From assembly GCA_008363265.1 (NCBI GenBank), contig RHKR01000130.1:1-7193 (forward strand): a stretch of 7,193 nucleotides of DNA, written 5' to 3'. The notes below the pieces were generated by a model. It saw only the letters and a list, made by a program, of their open reading frames with translations, made no database searches and was not told the DNA's origin. Shown here one piece after another: positions 1-6,250 of this stretch (positions are counted from its first letter, which is position 1; the number at the start of each line of letters is the position of its first letter). The stretch comes from Chlorobiota bacterium. Its GTDB lineage: Bacteria > Bacteroidota > Ignavibacteria > Ignavibacteriales > Ignavibacteriaceae. The position numbers were made by a program, and so were the translations under genes.

Positions 1-672
1 GTGATAATGGGTCAGGGCATCCCGTCGAAGGGAACTGTTCTTAACAGGATATCTGAATTCTGGTTCCGTAAGGTGGCAGATATTGTGCCGACCCACTTCA
101 TCTCCTCAAATATAGAAGACTATCCCGGGGAATTCCACAAGTTCAGGAATGAGCTTGAGGGCAGGTCGATGCTGGTGAAAAAAGGAAGAATAATCCCTAT
201 CGAATGCATCGTCAGGGGTTACATCAGTGGCTCGGGGTGGAATGATTACGTGGCGACAGGCAGCACTTCCGGTATCAGGCTTAAAGAAGGAATGCTTGAA
301 TCGGAAAAACTTGATGAGCCCCTCTTTACACCTTCAACCAAGGCAGAAATTGGGGCTCACGATGAGAATATTTCGTTCGAAAAGGCTTGTGAAATTGCAG
401 GAAGAGAGCTTATGAACAAAATAAGAGAGACTGCTATAAGTATTTATCAGAGATGTTCTGAATACGCACTGGAGAAAGGCATAATAATTGCCGATACCAA
501 AATGGAGTTCGCTCTCGATGCCGATGGTGGTCTGATATTGGCAGATGAACTTCTTACACCCGATTCATCCCGGTTCTGGGATGCTGCTTCTTATGAACCC
601 GGACGCGCTCAACAGAGCTATGAATCATTGAGAAAACCTCACTTAAGTACCTCGAAGCCTATAACAAACTGA
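1..672 (+). CDS. purC: Phosphoribosylaminoimidazole-succinocarboxamide synthase (SAICAR synthase), 5'-partial, frame broken near the 3' end
   Basis: PurC joins CAIR and aspartate with ATP to give SAICAR in cytoplasmic de novo purine synthesis. The reading frame is open from base 1. The first codon, GTG, is an internal Val of the family segment (D)VIMGQGIP rather than a start, so roughly 40-50 N-terminal residues lie outside the window. Visible family blocks are GQGIPSKG (4-11), ECIVRGYISGSGW (68-80, substrate binding), LFTPSTKAEIGAHDENISF (108-126), IIADTKMEF (162-170) and DELLTPDSSRFW (182-193). The sequence resembles the longer yeast/Geobacter-like PurC type. After EPGRAQQSYE (199-208) the residues to the TGA at 670-672 do not look like PurC. 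The expected C-terminus appears in another frame at 624-692. Identity is secure; whether the product is intact and functional is doubtful as sequenced. Confidence 0.93.
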   Translation: MIMGQGIPSKGTVLNRISEFWFRKVADIVPTHFISSNIEDYPGEFHKFRNELEGRSMLVKKGRIIPIECIVRGYISGSGWNDYVATGSTSGIRLKEGMLESEKLDEPLFTPSTKAEIGAHDENISFEKACEIAGRELMNKIRETAISIYQRCSEYALEKGIIIADTKMEFALDADGGLILADELLTPDSSRFWDAASYEPGRAQQSYESLRKPHLSTSKPITN

Positions 673-692
673 CGGGCGGCGATCTAACCTAA
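624..692 (+). pseudogene. purC: Displaced C-terminal segment of purC in the -1 frame
   Basis: Reading from base 624 gives 22 codons, including EKTSLKYLEAYNKLTG, and then TAA at 690-692. This matches the usual end of SAICAR synthases (in yeast Ade1 a segment of the type DRTRAKYIEAYETLTG). It is out of frame with the upstream gene by -1, and a stop in its own frame at 621-623 limits where the frame can join. The family normally has about 25 residues, beginning DKQF.RDWL, between QSYD and this tail; they are absent. A deletion of 3n+1 bases in the codon after TAT 619-621 would explain both the missing block and the shift. The restored stop abuts the pgsA ATG at 693, which supports this being the true end of the gene. 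Known: the family C-terminus. Inferred: the deletion. Confidence 0.8.
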
Positions 693-1304
693 ATGATACT
701 CCCTAATCAGCTTACAGTTCTAAGGATCATCCTTACCCCTTTTGTTGTGTTTTTTATGCTTGGGGAAGGCAACTATTTTGAGGAAATAGCATTGGTTATC
801 TATGTTGTCGCCGCCCTTACTGACTGGTACGATGGTTGGCTGGCGAAGAAGTTCAATTATTTTACGAAATGGGGAAAAGTCTGGGATCCGATAGCTGATA
901 AAATCCTTACAGCCGCTACGATGCTTTCACTCGTTTACCTTCATGTGATCCCTTTACTCCCTGTTTTGGTAATTCTTTTGAGAGATATATTCATGACCGG
1001 GTTCAGGTCGTACGCCGAGCATATCCACAAACCTTTTCCTACAAGCCGCTATGCGAAGATAAAGACCTTTATTGAAATGGTTTACCTCAATTTTGTGTTG
1101 ATAGCGTATCTCTTAAGCAGGTCATCAGTTCTGGCAGAAAATGTACGGGAGTTTTTTGGAATGCTCCTCCTTGAAGAAGTCGTCTTTTGGGGGTTGATCA
1201 TCGTAATGATTATAACAGTCCATTCTGCTTATATTTATGTAAAAGATAATTTTCATTTGTTCAAAGATCTGATGGGCAGCAAGAATGATCAATCCGGTTC
1301 ATAA
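693..1304 (+). CDS. pgsA: CDP-diacylglycerol--glycerol-3-phosphate 3-phosphatidyltransferase (phosphatidylglycerophosphate synthase)
   Basis: An integral inner-membrane enzyme of 203 residues that exchanges CMP of CDP-diacylglycerol for glycerol-3-phosphate, giving phosphatidylglycerol phosphate. The CDP-alcohol phosphotransferase signature lies at residues 44-69: D44, D47-G48, A51-K52, G61, D65, D69. The usual AR pair is AK here, while all four metal-binding aspartates are kept. The N-terminus NQLTVLRIILTP (5-16) is typical of PgsA, and R97-D98 and AKIKT (121-125) match later conserved blocks. Hydrophobic segments lie near 8-23, 32-43, 74-101, 126-142 and 163-182. ATG 693 directly follows the TAA of the restored purC frame; no strong Shine-Dalgarno is seen (GGCGGC at 675-680 is distant), so translation may be coupled to purC. 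Length is near the bacterial norm. Other CDP-alcohol transferases are less likely because of the N-terminus and the pgpA neighbour. Confidence 0.93.
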   Translation: MILPNQLTVLRIILTPFVVFFMLGEGNYFEEIALVIYVVAALTDWYDGWLAKKFNYFTKWGKVWDPIADKILTAATMLSLVYLHVIPLLPVLVILLRDIFMTGFRSYAEHIHKPFPTSRYAKIKTFIEMVYLNFVLIAYLLSRSSVLAENVREFFGMLLLEEVVFWGLIIVMIITVHSAYIYVKDNFHLFKDLMGSKNDQSGS

Positions 1305-1731
1305 GTTCTTCGGAAGCGGGATGTTGACCGGCTATTTGAAAGGGCCGACCGGGACTTATGGAAGTGCTGTCGCGCTTTTAATCTATCTTATTCCGGGGGT
1401 TGAGAACCTTTACGTTCTCCTGCCTCTCATCGTTTTAACCTCGGTTTATGGTGTGTGGGTCTGCGGCAAGTTTGAACATCTTTATGGAGAAGACCCAAAA
1501 GAGGCAACTATCGATGAGTTCGCGGGAATGTGGATATCACTGATACTTGCTCCCAAGGAAGTTGTGTATCTGGTCGCAGCTTTTCTGATCTGGAGGGTAT
1601 TGGACATTGTCAAGCCGTTCCCGGCAAGAAATTTTGAAAAAATCAAAGGCGGTGCAGGGGTAATGGCTGATGATATTATGAGTGGAATCTACACTCTGCT
1701 GATCATGCAGGCTGGAAGAGCCATTTTTTAA
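1285..1731 (+). CDS. pgpA: Phosphatidylglycerophosphatase A
   Basis: A membrane phosphatase of 148 residues that removes phosphate from phosphatidylglycerol phosphate to give phosphatidylglycerol, the step after PgsA. Family blocks seen: GPTGTYGS (20-27; usually APGTFGS), DPKEATIDEFAGMW (70-83) with D77-E78, WRVLDIVKPFP (103-113) and GGAGVMADDIMSGIY (122-136) with D129-D130. The acidic residues in these blocks are the candidate Mg-dependent active site. Hydrophobic stretches at about 28-58 and 83-106 fit a small multi-span protein. The ATG at 1285 lies 20 bases inside pgsA, in a different frame, so translation is probably coupled to pgsA. There is no clear Shine-Dalgarno. Length fits the family (about 150-170 residues). 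Confidence 0.92.
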   Translation: MINPVHKFFGSGMLTGYLKGPTGTYGSAVALLIYLIPGVENLYVLLPLIVLTSVYGVWVCGKFEHLYGEDPKEATIDEFAGMWISLILAPKEVVYLVAAFLIWRVLDIVKPFPARNFEKIKGGAGVMADDIMSGIYTLLIMQAGRAIF

Positions 1732-1734
1732 ATT

Positions 1735-1739
1735 AAGGA
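1735..1739 (+). promoter_or_regulatory. Ribosome binding site of cinA
   Basis: AAGGA lies 5 bases before the cinA ATG at 1745, inside the 13-base gap after the pgpA stop. It supports this ATG as the start and shows that this organism uses Shine-Dalgarno initiation at some genes. Confidence 0.6.
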
Positions 1740-1744
1740 CTTAA

Positions 1745-3001
1745 ATGAACGCTCAAATTATTTCGATCGGTGATGAACTTCTGATCGGCCAGACTGTGAA
1801 CACGAACGCATCGTTCATCGGTGCCCGTCTCACCGATATCGGGGTTGAGGTTAAGAAGGTGATCACCACAGCGGATGATATGGACACTATTCTCGCAGAT
1901 CTTGGGGATGCCCTTCAAAGAACAGACATTGTTATCGTTACAGGTGGACTGGGTCCGACCCATGACGACATCACAAGGGAGGCCATCTGCCGTTTCTTTA
2001 ATTGTGGAATGCGTGAAGATCCTGATGTACTCGAGGATATCAGGGAACGCTTCAACCGTTTCGGAAGGCCACTTACCCCGACGAATCAGGATCAGGCGAT
2101 GGTTCCGGAATGTTGCGAACCGATCAGGAATTTCAACGGTACAGCTCCAGGGTTCTGGATTGTTCAAAAAGGAAAAATTGTAGCAGTTATGCCCGGTGTT
2201 CCCCGGGAAATGCAGGCTATGATGGAAAATTTTGTGATTCCAAACATTAAGGCCAGATATTCAGCCGGATTAAAACACATCGTCAGATTGAATATTCTGA
2301 CGACAGGGATAGCTGAGTCAAACCTGTTTGATAAACTCAGTCCCGTGGATCAAGTGCTTACGAATGTGAAAGTTGCCTTTCTTCCCAACCTTGGCGGTGT
2401 GAAGATCAGGCTTACAGGTGAGGGGAATTCGATCGACGAAGCGCGTGAAAAAGTTAACTCGGCCGCGCAGCAATTAAGGCTGAGAGTCGGCCGGTATGTC
2501 TACGGCGAAGGCGAGGATGAGCTTAGTCAGGTCGTCGGGAATCTCCTAAAGGAGCGGCAGATGACAATAGCGGTTGCCGAGTCCTGCACGGGCGGTAATA
2601 TCTCGAACATGATCACAGACCGTTCAGGCAGCAGCGAATACTTCGAGAGGGGAGTGATAGCTTACAGTAATGCGGCAAAAGTGGAAATTCTTCAGGTTAA
2701 TGAAGACCTTATTCAGGAAAAAGGTGCTGTTTCTGAGGAAGTCGCGATAGAGATGGCTAAAGGGGTAAGATCGATCTCGGGAACCGATATCGGGGTTTCG
2801 ATCACCGGAATTTTGGGTCCCAAAGGCGCAACATCAACCAAACCGGTCGGATTGGTTTATATAGCCGTTGCCTCCCACAGTAACGCAATCGTTAAAAGAT
2901 TCAATTTTGGCGGTACAAGGCTGGAGAACAAAATAAGATCATCATACTCGGCTCTTGAACTGGTCCGCAGATTCATATTGGGGATACCGATTGAAGCATA
3001 G
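1745..3001 (+). CDS. cinA: CinA: MoCF-like domain fused to C-terminal NMN amidohydrolase domain
   Basis: A two-domain cytoplasmic protein of 418 residues, the usual full length. Residues 1-165 are the MoaB/MogA-like (COG1058) domain: IISIGDELLIGQTVNTN (5-21), VTGGLGPTHDD (65-75) and MPGVPREM (149-156); this domain has ADP-ribose pyrophosphatase activity in characterised homologues. Residues 170-250 are the linker domain. Residues 255-418 are the PncC-type domain, which converts nicotinamide mononucleotide to nicotinate mononucleotide: AESCTGG (278-284, with the nucleophilic Ser280), GVIAYSNAAK (303-312), GAVSEEVA (327-334) and TGILGPKGAT (354-363). The last motif differs from the usual TGIAGPxGG. 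NMN produced by bacterial DNA ligase is a likely substrate, which fits the recA neighbourhood; cinA-recA linkage is also known from competence and damage-inducible operons. AAGGA at 1735-1739 supports the start. Confidence 0.95.
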   Translation: MNAQIISIGDELLIGQTVNTNASFIGARLTDIGVEVKKVITTADDMDTILADLGDALQRTDIVIVTGGLGPTHDDITREAICRFFNCGMREDPDVLEDIRERFNRFGRPLTPTNQDQAMVPECCEPIRNFNGTAPGFWIVQKGKIVAVMPGVPREMQAMMENFVIPNIKARYSAGLKHIVRLNILTTGIAESNLFDKLSPVDQVLTNVKVAFLPNLGGVKIRLTGEGNSIDEAREKVNSAAQQLRLRVGRYVYGEGEDELSQVVGNLLKERQMTIAVAESCTGGNISNMITDRSGSSEYFERGVIAYSNAAKVEILQVNEDLIQEKGAVSEEVAIEMAKGVRSISGTDIGVSITGILGPKGATSTKPVGLVYIAVASHSNAIVKRFNFGGTRLENKIRSSYSALELVRRFILGIPIEA

Positions 3002-3002
3002 A

Positions 3003-3533
3003 ATGTTCTTCGCGGTGGATTTTAACGAAGAAGTGAAGCGTGAACTTTACGGGCATGCGGAAAAATTCGCAAGACCGGTTGGACTGCGGGTGACTTCACC
3101 GGGACATCTCCACATCACCCTGAGATTTTTAGGGGATACCGATGAAACACTTTTACCTTTCCTGACAGGAGAGAAGACAGATTTTCTTTCACAACTGGCC
3201 GGTTTGAAGTGCAGATTCACGAATTTTGGATTTTTCTATCAGAACAGGTTGCCAACCGTATTTTACGTCAACTGTGAGGTTACACCTCAGTTTTTGGACC
3301 TTTCCTCAAGACTGGAACAGGAATTGACCGAAATGGGGTTTCCAAAAAGTGACAAAAGATTTGTCCCACATCTTACTTTCAGCAGGTTAAAACGGGACCC
3401 CGGCAAAAATTTTATAACAGAAGTGCTTTCTGCTGCACCTCTGAACATTGAAGCAGAAATTGAAAAAACCGTACTGTTCAAGAGTGAACTTCAAAGATCA
3501 GGCGCGGTATATAGTGTAATTAAACAATATTAG
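3003..3533 (+). CDS. thpR: RNA 2',3'-cyclic phosphodiesterase (2H/LigT family)
   Basis: A 2H phosphoesterase of 176 residues that opens 2',3'-cyclic phosphates on RNA ends; the family is also known for 2'-5' RNA ligation in vitro (LigT). The two catalytic HxT motifs are present: HIT at 37-39 in the segment GHLHITLRFLGD, and HLT at 123-125 in FVPHLTFSRLK, with the spacing normal for the family. Length is typical (about 175-190). ATG 3003 is one base after the cinA stop and gives MFFAVDF, like the usual family N-terminus. A TTG at 2991, overlapping cinA by 11 bases, is the main alternative because GGGGA at 2980-2984 is well spaced for it; this would add MKHR. The gene sits between cinA and recA, the order also known in Deinococcus-Thermus. 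The cellular substrate is unknown. Confidence 0.9.
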   Translation: MFFAVDFNEEVKRELYGHAEKFARPVGLRVTSPGHLHITLRFLGDTDETLLPFLTGEKTDFLSQLAGLKCRFTNFGFFYQNRLPTVFYVNCEVTPQFLDLSSRLEQELTEMGFPKSDKRFVPHLTFSRLKRDPGKNFITEVLSAAPLNIEAEIEKTVLFKSELQRSGAVYSVIKQY

Positions 3534-3536
3534 GAG
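3532..3536 (+). promoter_or_regulatory. Ribosome binding site of recA
   Basis: AGGAG overlaps the thpR stop codon (TAG 3531-3533) and is 6 bases before the recA ATG at 3543. It is the strongest Shine-Dalgarno in the window, in line with the high level of RecA normally needed. Confidence 0.75.
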
Positions 3537-3542
3537 TTAAAA

Positions 3543-4559
3543 ATGAGCGATAACAGAGAGGTTAAAAACAAGATCATCGAGGATACGATCTCGAGTATCG
3601 AAAAATCATTTGGAAAAGGGGCCATAATGAGACTGGGTGACGGGATCGTTAACAAGGTTGAGTCGATACCCACCGGAGCCCTTTCGCTCGACCGCATTCT
3701 CGGGATCGGTGGAATTCCCCGGGGAAGAATAACCGAGATATACGGTCCGGAATCCAGCGGTAAAACCACGATCTGTCTTCATGTCATCGCCGAAGCTCAA
3801 AAAACCGGCGGTATCGCCGCTTTTATTGATGCCGAGCACGCGCTAGATATCAACTATGCGAAAAGACTGGGGGTTGATGTAGCCAATCTGCTTCTTTCTC
3901 AGCCTGATTTTGGAGAGCAGGCGCTTGAGATCGCTGATACACTCGTTCGCTCGAATGCTATAGATATAATTGTTATCGACTCAGTTGCAGCCCTCGTTCC
4001 AAGAGCCGAGATTGAGGGTGAAATGGGCGACTCTCACATGGCGGTTCAAGCCAGACTGATGTCGCAAGCACTGAGGAAATTAACCGGTGCGATCTCTCGT
4101 TCGAAAACAGCGATCATCTTTACAAATCAGTTGAGAAGCAAGATCGGTGTAATGTTCGGCAATCCCGAAACAACAACCGGTGGTAACGCGCTTAAATTCT
4201 ACGCTTCACTCAGAATGGATATCAGAAGGGTTGCCCAGATCAAGGAGGGCAATGATGTTGTCGGTAACCGTACAAAGATCAAGATCGTTAAAAGTAAAGT
4301 GGCCGCCCCATTCAAAGAAGTTGAATTCGATATTCTCTATAACGAAGGAATCAGTAAATCAGGAGACCTGATCGATCTCGGTGTCGATACCGGAATCATC
4401 AAAAAAGGAGGCAGTTGGTTCACTTTCGGGGAAGACCGCTTCCAGGGTCGCGAGCAGTTCAGGCAGAAACTTCTCGAATTTCCTGATCTCTTCAACCGGC
4501 TCGCACATGATGTAAAAGTGAAGATCGGGATGATCCAGGAACCGGAAACAACCGAATAG
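3543..4559 (+). CDS. recA: RecA recombinase
   Basis: An ATP-dependent strand-exchange protein of 338 residues that forms filaments on single-stranded DNA for homologous recombination and, where a LexA system exists, stimulates LexA self-cleavage. Seen: N-terminal polymerisation helix (about 5-25), GKGAIMRLG (24-32), Walker [10 protein letters not shown] (68-76), FIDAEHALD (94-102) with catalytic Glu98, Walker B IIVIDS (142-147), loop L1 around EGEMGDSH (158-165) and loop L2 in [20 protein letters not shown] (195-214), followed by the C-terminal domain. The tail QEPETTE is short and only mildly acidic compared with E. coli. Small oddities are Phe123 where Thr, Asn or Ser is common in QPDxGEQAL, and Ala167 after SHM where Gly is usual. 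The AGGAG site at 3532-3536 fixes the start. A strong terminator lies just downstream. No intein or frameshift is present. Confidence 0.98.
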   Translation: MSDNREVKNKIIEDTISSIEKSFGKGAIMRLGDGIVNKVESIPTGALSLDRILGIGGIPRGRITEIYGPESSGKTTICLHVIAEAQKTGGIAAFIDAEHALDINYAKRLGVDVANLLLSQPDFGEQALEIADTLVRSNAIDIIVIDSVAALVPRAEIEGEMGDSHMAVQARLMSQALRKLTGAISRSKTAIIFTNQLRSKIGVMFGNPETTTGGNALKFYASLRMDIRRVAQIKEGNDVVGNRTKIKIVKSKVAAPFKEVEFDILYNEGISKSGDLIDLGVDTGIIKKGGSWFTFGEDRFQGREQFRQKLLEFPDLFNRLAHDVKVKIGMIQEPETTE

Positions 4560-4565
4560 TTTACA

Positions 4566-4589
4566 GGGCATCAAATGATGCCCTTTTTT
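4566..4589 (+). terminator. Intrinsic terminator after recA, overlapping the recX 5' region
   Basis: A perfect 7-bp stem, GGGCATC (4566-4572) and GATGCCC (4577-4583), encloses the loop AAAT and is followed by six T residues (4584-4589). It begins 6 bases after the recA stop. Two in-frame ATG codons of the recX reading frame (4575, 4578) lie in the loop and 3' arm, and the ATG preferred for recX (4596) is 6 bases past the T run. It should end most recA transcripts and leave recX to read-through. Confidence 0.9.
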
Positions 4590-4595
4590 ATCTCT

Positions 4596-5243
4596 ATGAA
4601 CAAGATTGTAAATATCCGCTTAAAAAACGAAAATTACGCGATAATCGACTTCGAATCAGGTCCGTCACTTACCGTTCCTAAAATGCTTGTGTATGAGATG
4701 GGACTCAGGAAAGGGGACGAACTCCCTGAAGAGGCGATAACCGCCCTTAAGATTGAAAATGATCTCCACTCCTGTGAGAACAAGGCACTTGATTATCTTG
4801 CCCGCAGACTTCATTCTTCGATGGAACTCCGCAGAAAACTGATGCAGAAAGGTTTTCCAAAGGAGACAATTGAGCAGATCGTTGTTAAGATGAGATCACT
4901 TAAATATCTCGATGACAGAAAGTATGCTGAGTTGTTGGTTAATGAGTCGATCAACCTGCGGCATGAAGGAACACAAAAGATCAGAGCCAGGTTGATGGAG
5001 AAGGGAATTTCCAAGGAAATAATTCAGGAAGTACTCTCGATAGGTGAGGTTGCTTCATTTGAGGATGAAAATATCAAGTTGATCGCGGATAAGAAACTTT
5101 TTACCTTGAAAAAGAGATTTACTGATATGAAGGCGGTTACGCAAAAACTCACTGCTTATCTGTTATCAAAAGGGTTCTCATACCAAACAATACGGAATTA
5201 TTTACGGAATACGGATCAAGACAGCGATCTTGACGGAGATTGA
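4596..5243 (+). CDS. recX: RecX, regulator of RecA
   Basis: RecX binds within the RecA filament groove and inhibits or modulates filament growth. The 215-residue product has the family's three-helix repeats: repeat 1 about 64-104 (ALDYLARRLHSSMELRRKL...KG, where family members usually have AL..L..R..S..EL...L), repeat 2 about 105-150 (YLDDRKYAELLV, then KIRARLMEKGISKEII) and repeat 3 about 158-205. The first 60 residues are the strand-rich leader (YAIIDFESG) common in this subgroup. ATG 4596 gives MNKIVNIRLK and avoids starting in the terminator, but it has no Shine-Dalgarno. ATG 4575 would add MMPFFIS and has AGGG at 4565-4568, 6 bases upstream; both it and that site are in the hairpin. Position directly after recA supports the call. 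Expression is probably low and by read-through. Confidence 0.9.
   Translation: MNKIVNIRLKNENYAIIDFESGPSLTVPKMLVYEMGLRKGDELPEEAITALKIENDLHSCENKALDYLARRLHSSMELRRKLMQKGFPKETIEQIVVKMRSLKYLDDRKYAELLVNESINLRHEGTQKIRARLMEKGISKEIIQEVLSIGEVASFEDENIKLIADKKLFTLKKRFTDMKAVTQKLTAYLLSKGFSYQTIRNYLRNTDQDSDLDGD
5235..5238 (+). promoter_or_regulatory. Possible ribosome binding site of the flavin-reductase-like gene
   Basis: GGAG lies inside the 3' end of recX, 10 bases before TTG 5249 and only 1 base before TTG 5240. It therefore favours the 5249 start, although the spacing is on the long side. Confidence 0.4.
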
Positions 5244-5248
5244 TCAAA

Positions 5249-6232
5249 TTGAAAATATATGACCCCAAGACCATGAGCATCCCCGAAGTTCAGAGACTGC
5301 TTCAGGGAGGGATAGGCCCCAGACCGATAGCGCTGGTATCCACTCTTGCCGCGGACGGCACACCCAACCTTTCACCTTTTTCTTTTTATAATGTTTTCGG
5401 AGCAAATCCGCCGGTAGTGGCTTTTTCTCCTTCGAGAAGAGGAAAGGATGGCACGCTTAAAGATACCTACAACAATCTGGTAGAAACAGGTGAGTGTGTG
5501 ATCAGTGCAGTTACTTACGACATGGTCGAGCAGGTGAGCCTCGCATCCGTGGAATTCTCACCTGAAGAGGATGAATTTATTCGCTCTGGTCTGACCAAGG
5601 TAGAGTCTGATCTTGTGAGGCCTTACGGTGTCAAGGAGTCACCTTACCGCATGGAGTGTAAACTCCTCAAAATGGAGAGTTTTGGAGAGGGTGGAGCTTC
5701 AGCTAACATAGCAATTTGCGAAGTGGTGAGATTCCATGTCGCGGAAGATATTCTAACAAACAGCCTGATCGATCCTCATAAAATAGACCTTGTTGCACGG
5801 ATGGGTGGGGATTTTTATTGCAGAGCTTCAGGCGATGCCGTTTTTGAAGTAGCGAAACCTGTCGGAAAGAATTGTCTGGGATACGATAATTTGCCCGCTT
5901 TTATGCTTTCATCCACGGTTTATACAGGTAACGATCTTGGAGCATTTGCCAATTCTGAATCGATTCCTTCTGATGGCGAACTCACCGGGGTTATTGAGGA
6001 GTTACTGACCGGTCACCCCGAGGAGTCAGTTCTGACTGTTGGGTTCCTCCAAAGAGCATTCAGAAGAAACTCGCTGGCAGATGTGGTTCAGGCGCTTTAC
6101 CTCTCAGATGAATTTAACAAACTCACAACGGCTAAAAGAAAATCCTTTTTTGAAAAAGCTGCCTCCTTGGCATTAAAACTGAAAAATTTGAAAGTTGCCT
6201 GGGCGCTTGCCCTAAAAGTTGGAAAGATATGA
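5249..6232 (+). CDS. Flavin-reductase-like FMN-binding protein
   Basis: A member of the flavin reductase-like, FMN-binding split-barrel family (COG1853 type), probably a cytoplasmic NAD(P)H:flavin oxidoreductase or flavoprotein; the exact reaction cannot be read from the sequence. Seen: GPRPIALVST (23-32), NLSPFSFYNVFGANPP (40-55), GTLKDTYNNL (68-77), CVISAVTYDMV (83-93), SPYRMECKL (131-139), AICEVVRFH (155-163), RASGDAVFEV (192-201) and GYDNLP (211-216). The remaining 111 residues are outside the core and include a basic, leucine/alanine-rich, probably helical stretch near the end. Start is uncertain: TTG 5249 (327 residues, GGAG upstream), TTG 5240 (overlapping the recX stop) or ATG 5273, which would cut into the conserved YDPKT segment. 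It lies 18 bases before the acetoacetyl-CoA synthetase gene and is likely co-transcribed with it. Confidence 0.85.
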   Translation: MKIYDPKTMSIPEVQRLLQGGIGPRPIALVSTLAADGTPNLSPFSFYNVFGANPPVVAFSPSRRGKDGTLKDTYNNLVETGECVISAVTYDMVEQVSLASVEFSPEEDEFIRSGLTKVESDLVRPYGVKESPYRMECKLLKMESFGEGGASANIAICEVVRFHVAEDILTNSLIDPHKIDLVARMGGDFYCRASGDAVFEVAKPVGKNCLGYDNLPAFMLSSTVYTGNDLGAFANSESIPSDGELTGVIEELLTGHPEESVLTVGFLQRAFRRNSLADVVQALYLSDEFNKLTTAKRKSFFEKAASLALKLKNLKVAWALALKVGKI

Positions 6233-6250
6233 TCAGCGAGAATGCCTTCA

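Noticed and set aside
1..3. GTG at base 1 as a start codon of the first gene
   Set aside because: In SAICAR synthases this Val is inside the conserved DVxMGQGIP segment, so the gene begins upstream of the window.
1733..2167. Open frame of 144 codons on the minus strand opposite cinA
   Set aside because: It lies fully antisense to the well-supported MoCF domain of cinA, has no recognisable motif and no ribosome binding site of its own that I can see.
1832..2797. Exact 15-base direct repeat ACCGATATCGGGGTT at 1832-1846 and 2783-2797 within cinA
   Set aside because: Both copies encode the peptide TDIGV in the same frame, in unrelated domains, and the flanks differ; best explained as coincidence with shared codon choice.
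2955..3002. TTG 2955 as the start of thpR
   Set aside because: It would add 16 residues unlike the family N-terminus and overlap cinA by 47 bases; ATG 3003 or TTG 2991 fit better.
3476..3489. Inverted repeat GTTC-N6-GAAC about 54 bases before recA, with TATAGT at 3510-3515, as a possible LexA-type operator and promoter
   Set aside because: It is only four bases per arm, lies inside thpR coding sequence, does not match the GAAC-N4-GTTC or GTTC-N7-GTTC LexA boxes I know, and no good -35 box is spaced from the TATAGT. A motif search upstream of other repair genes in the genome would settle it.
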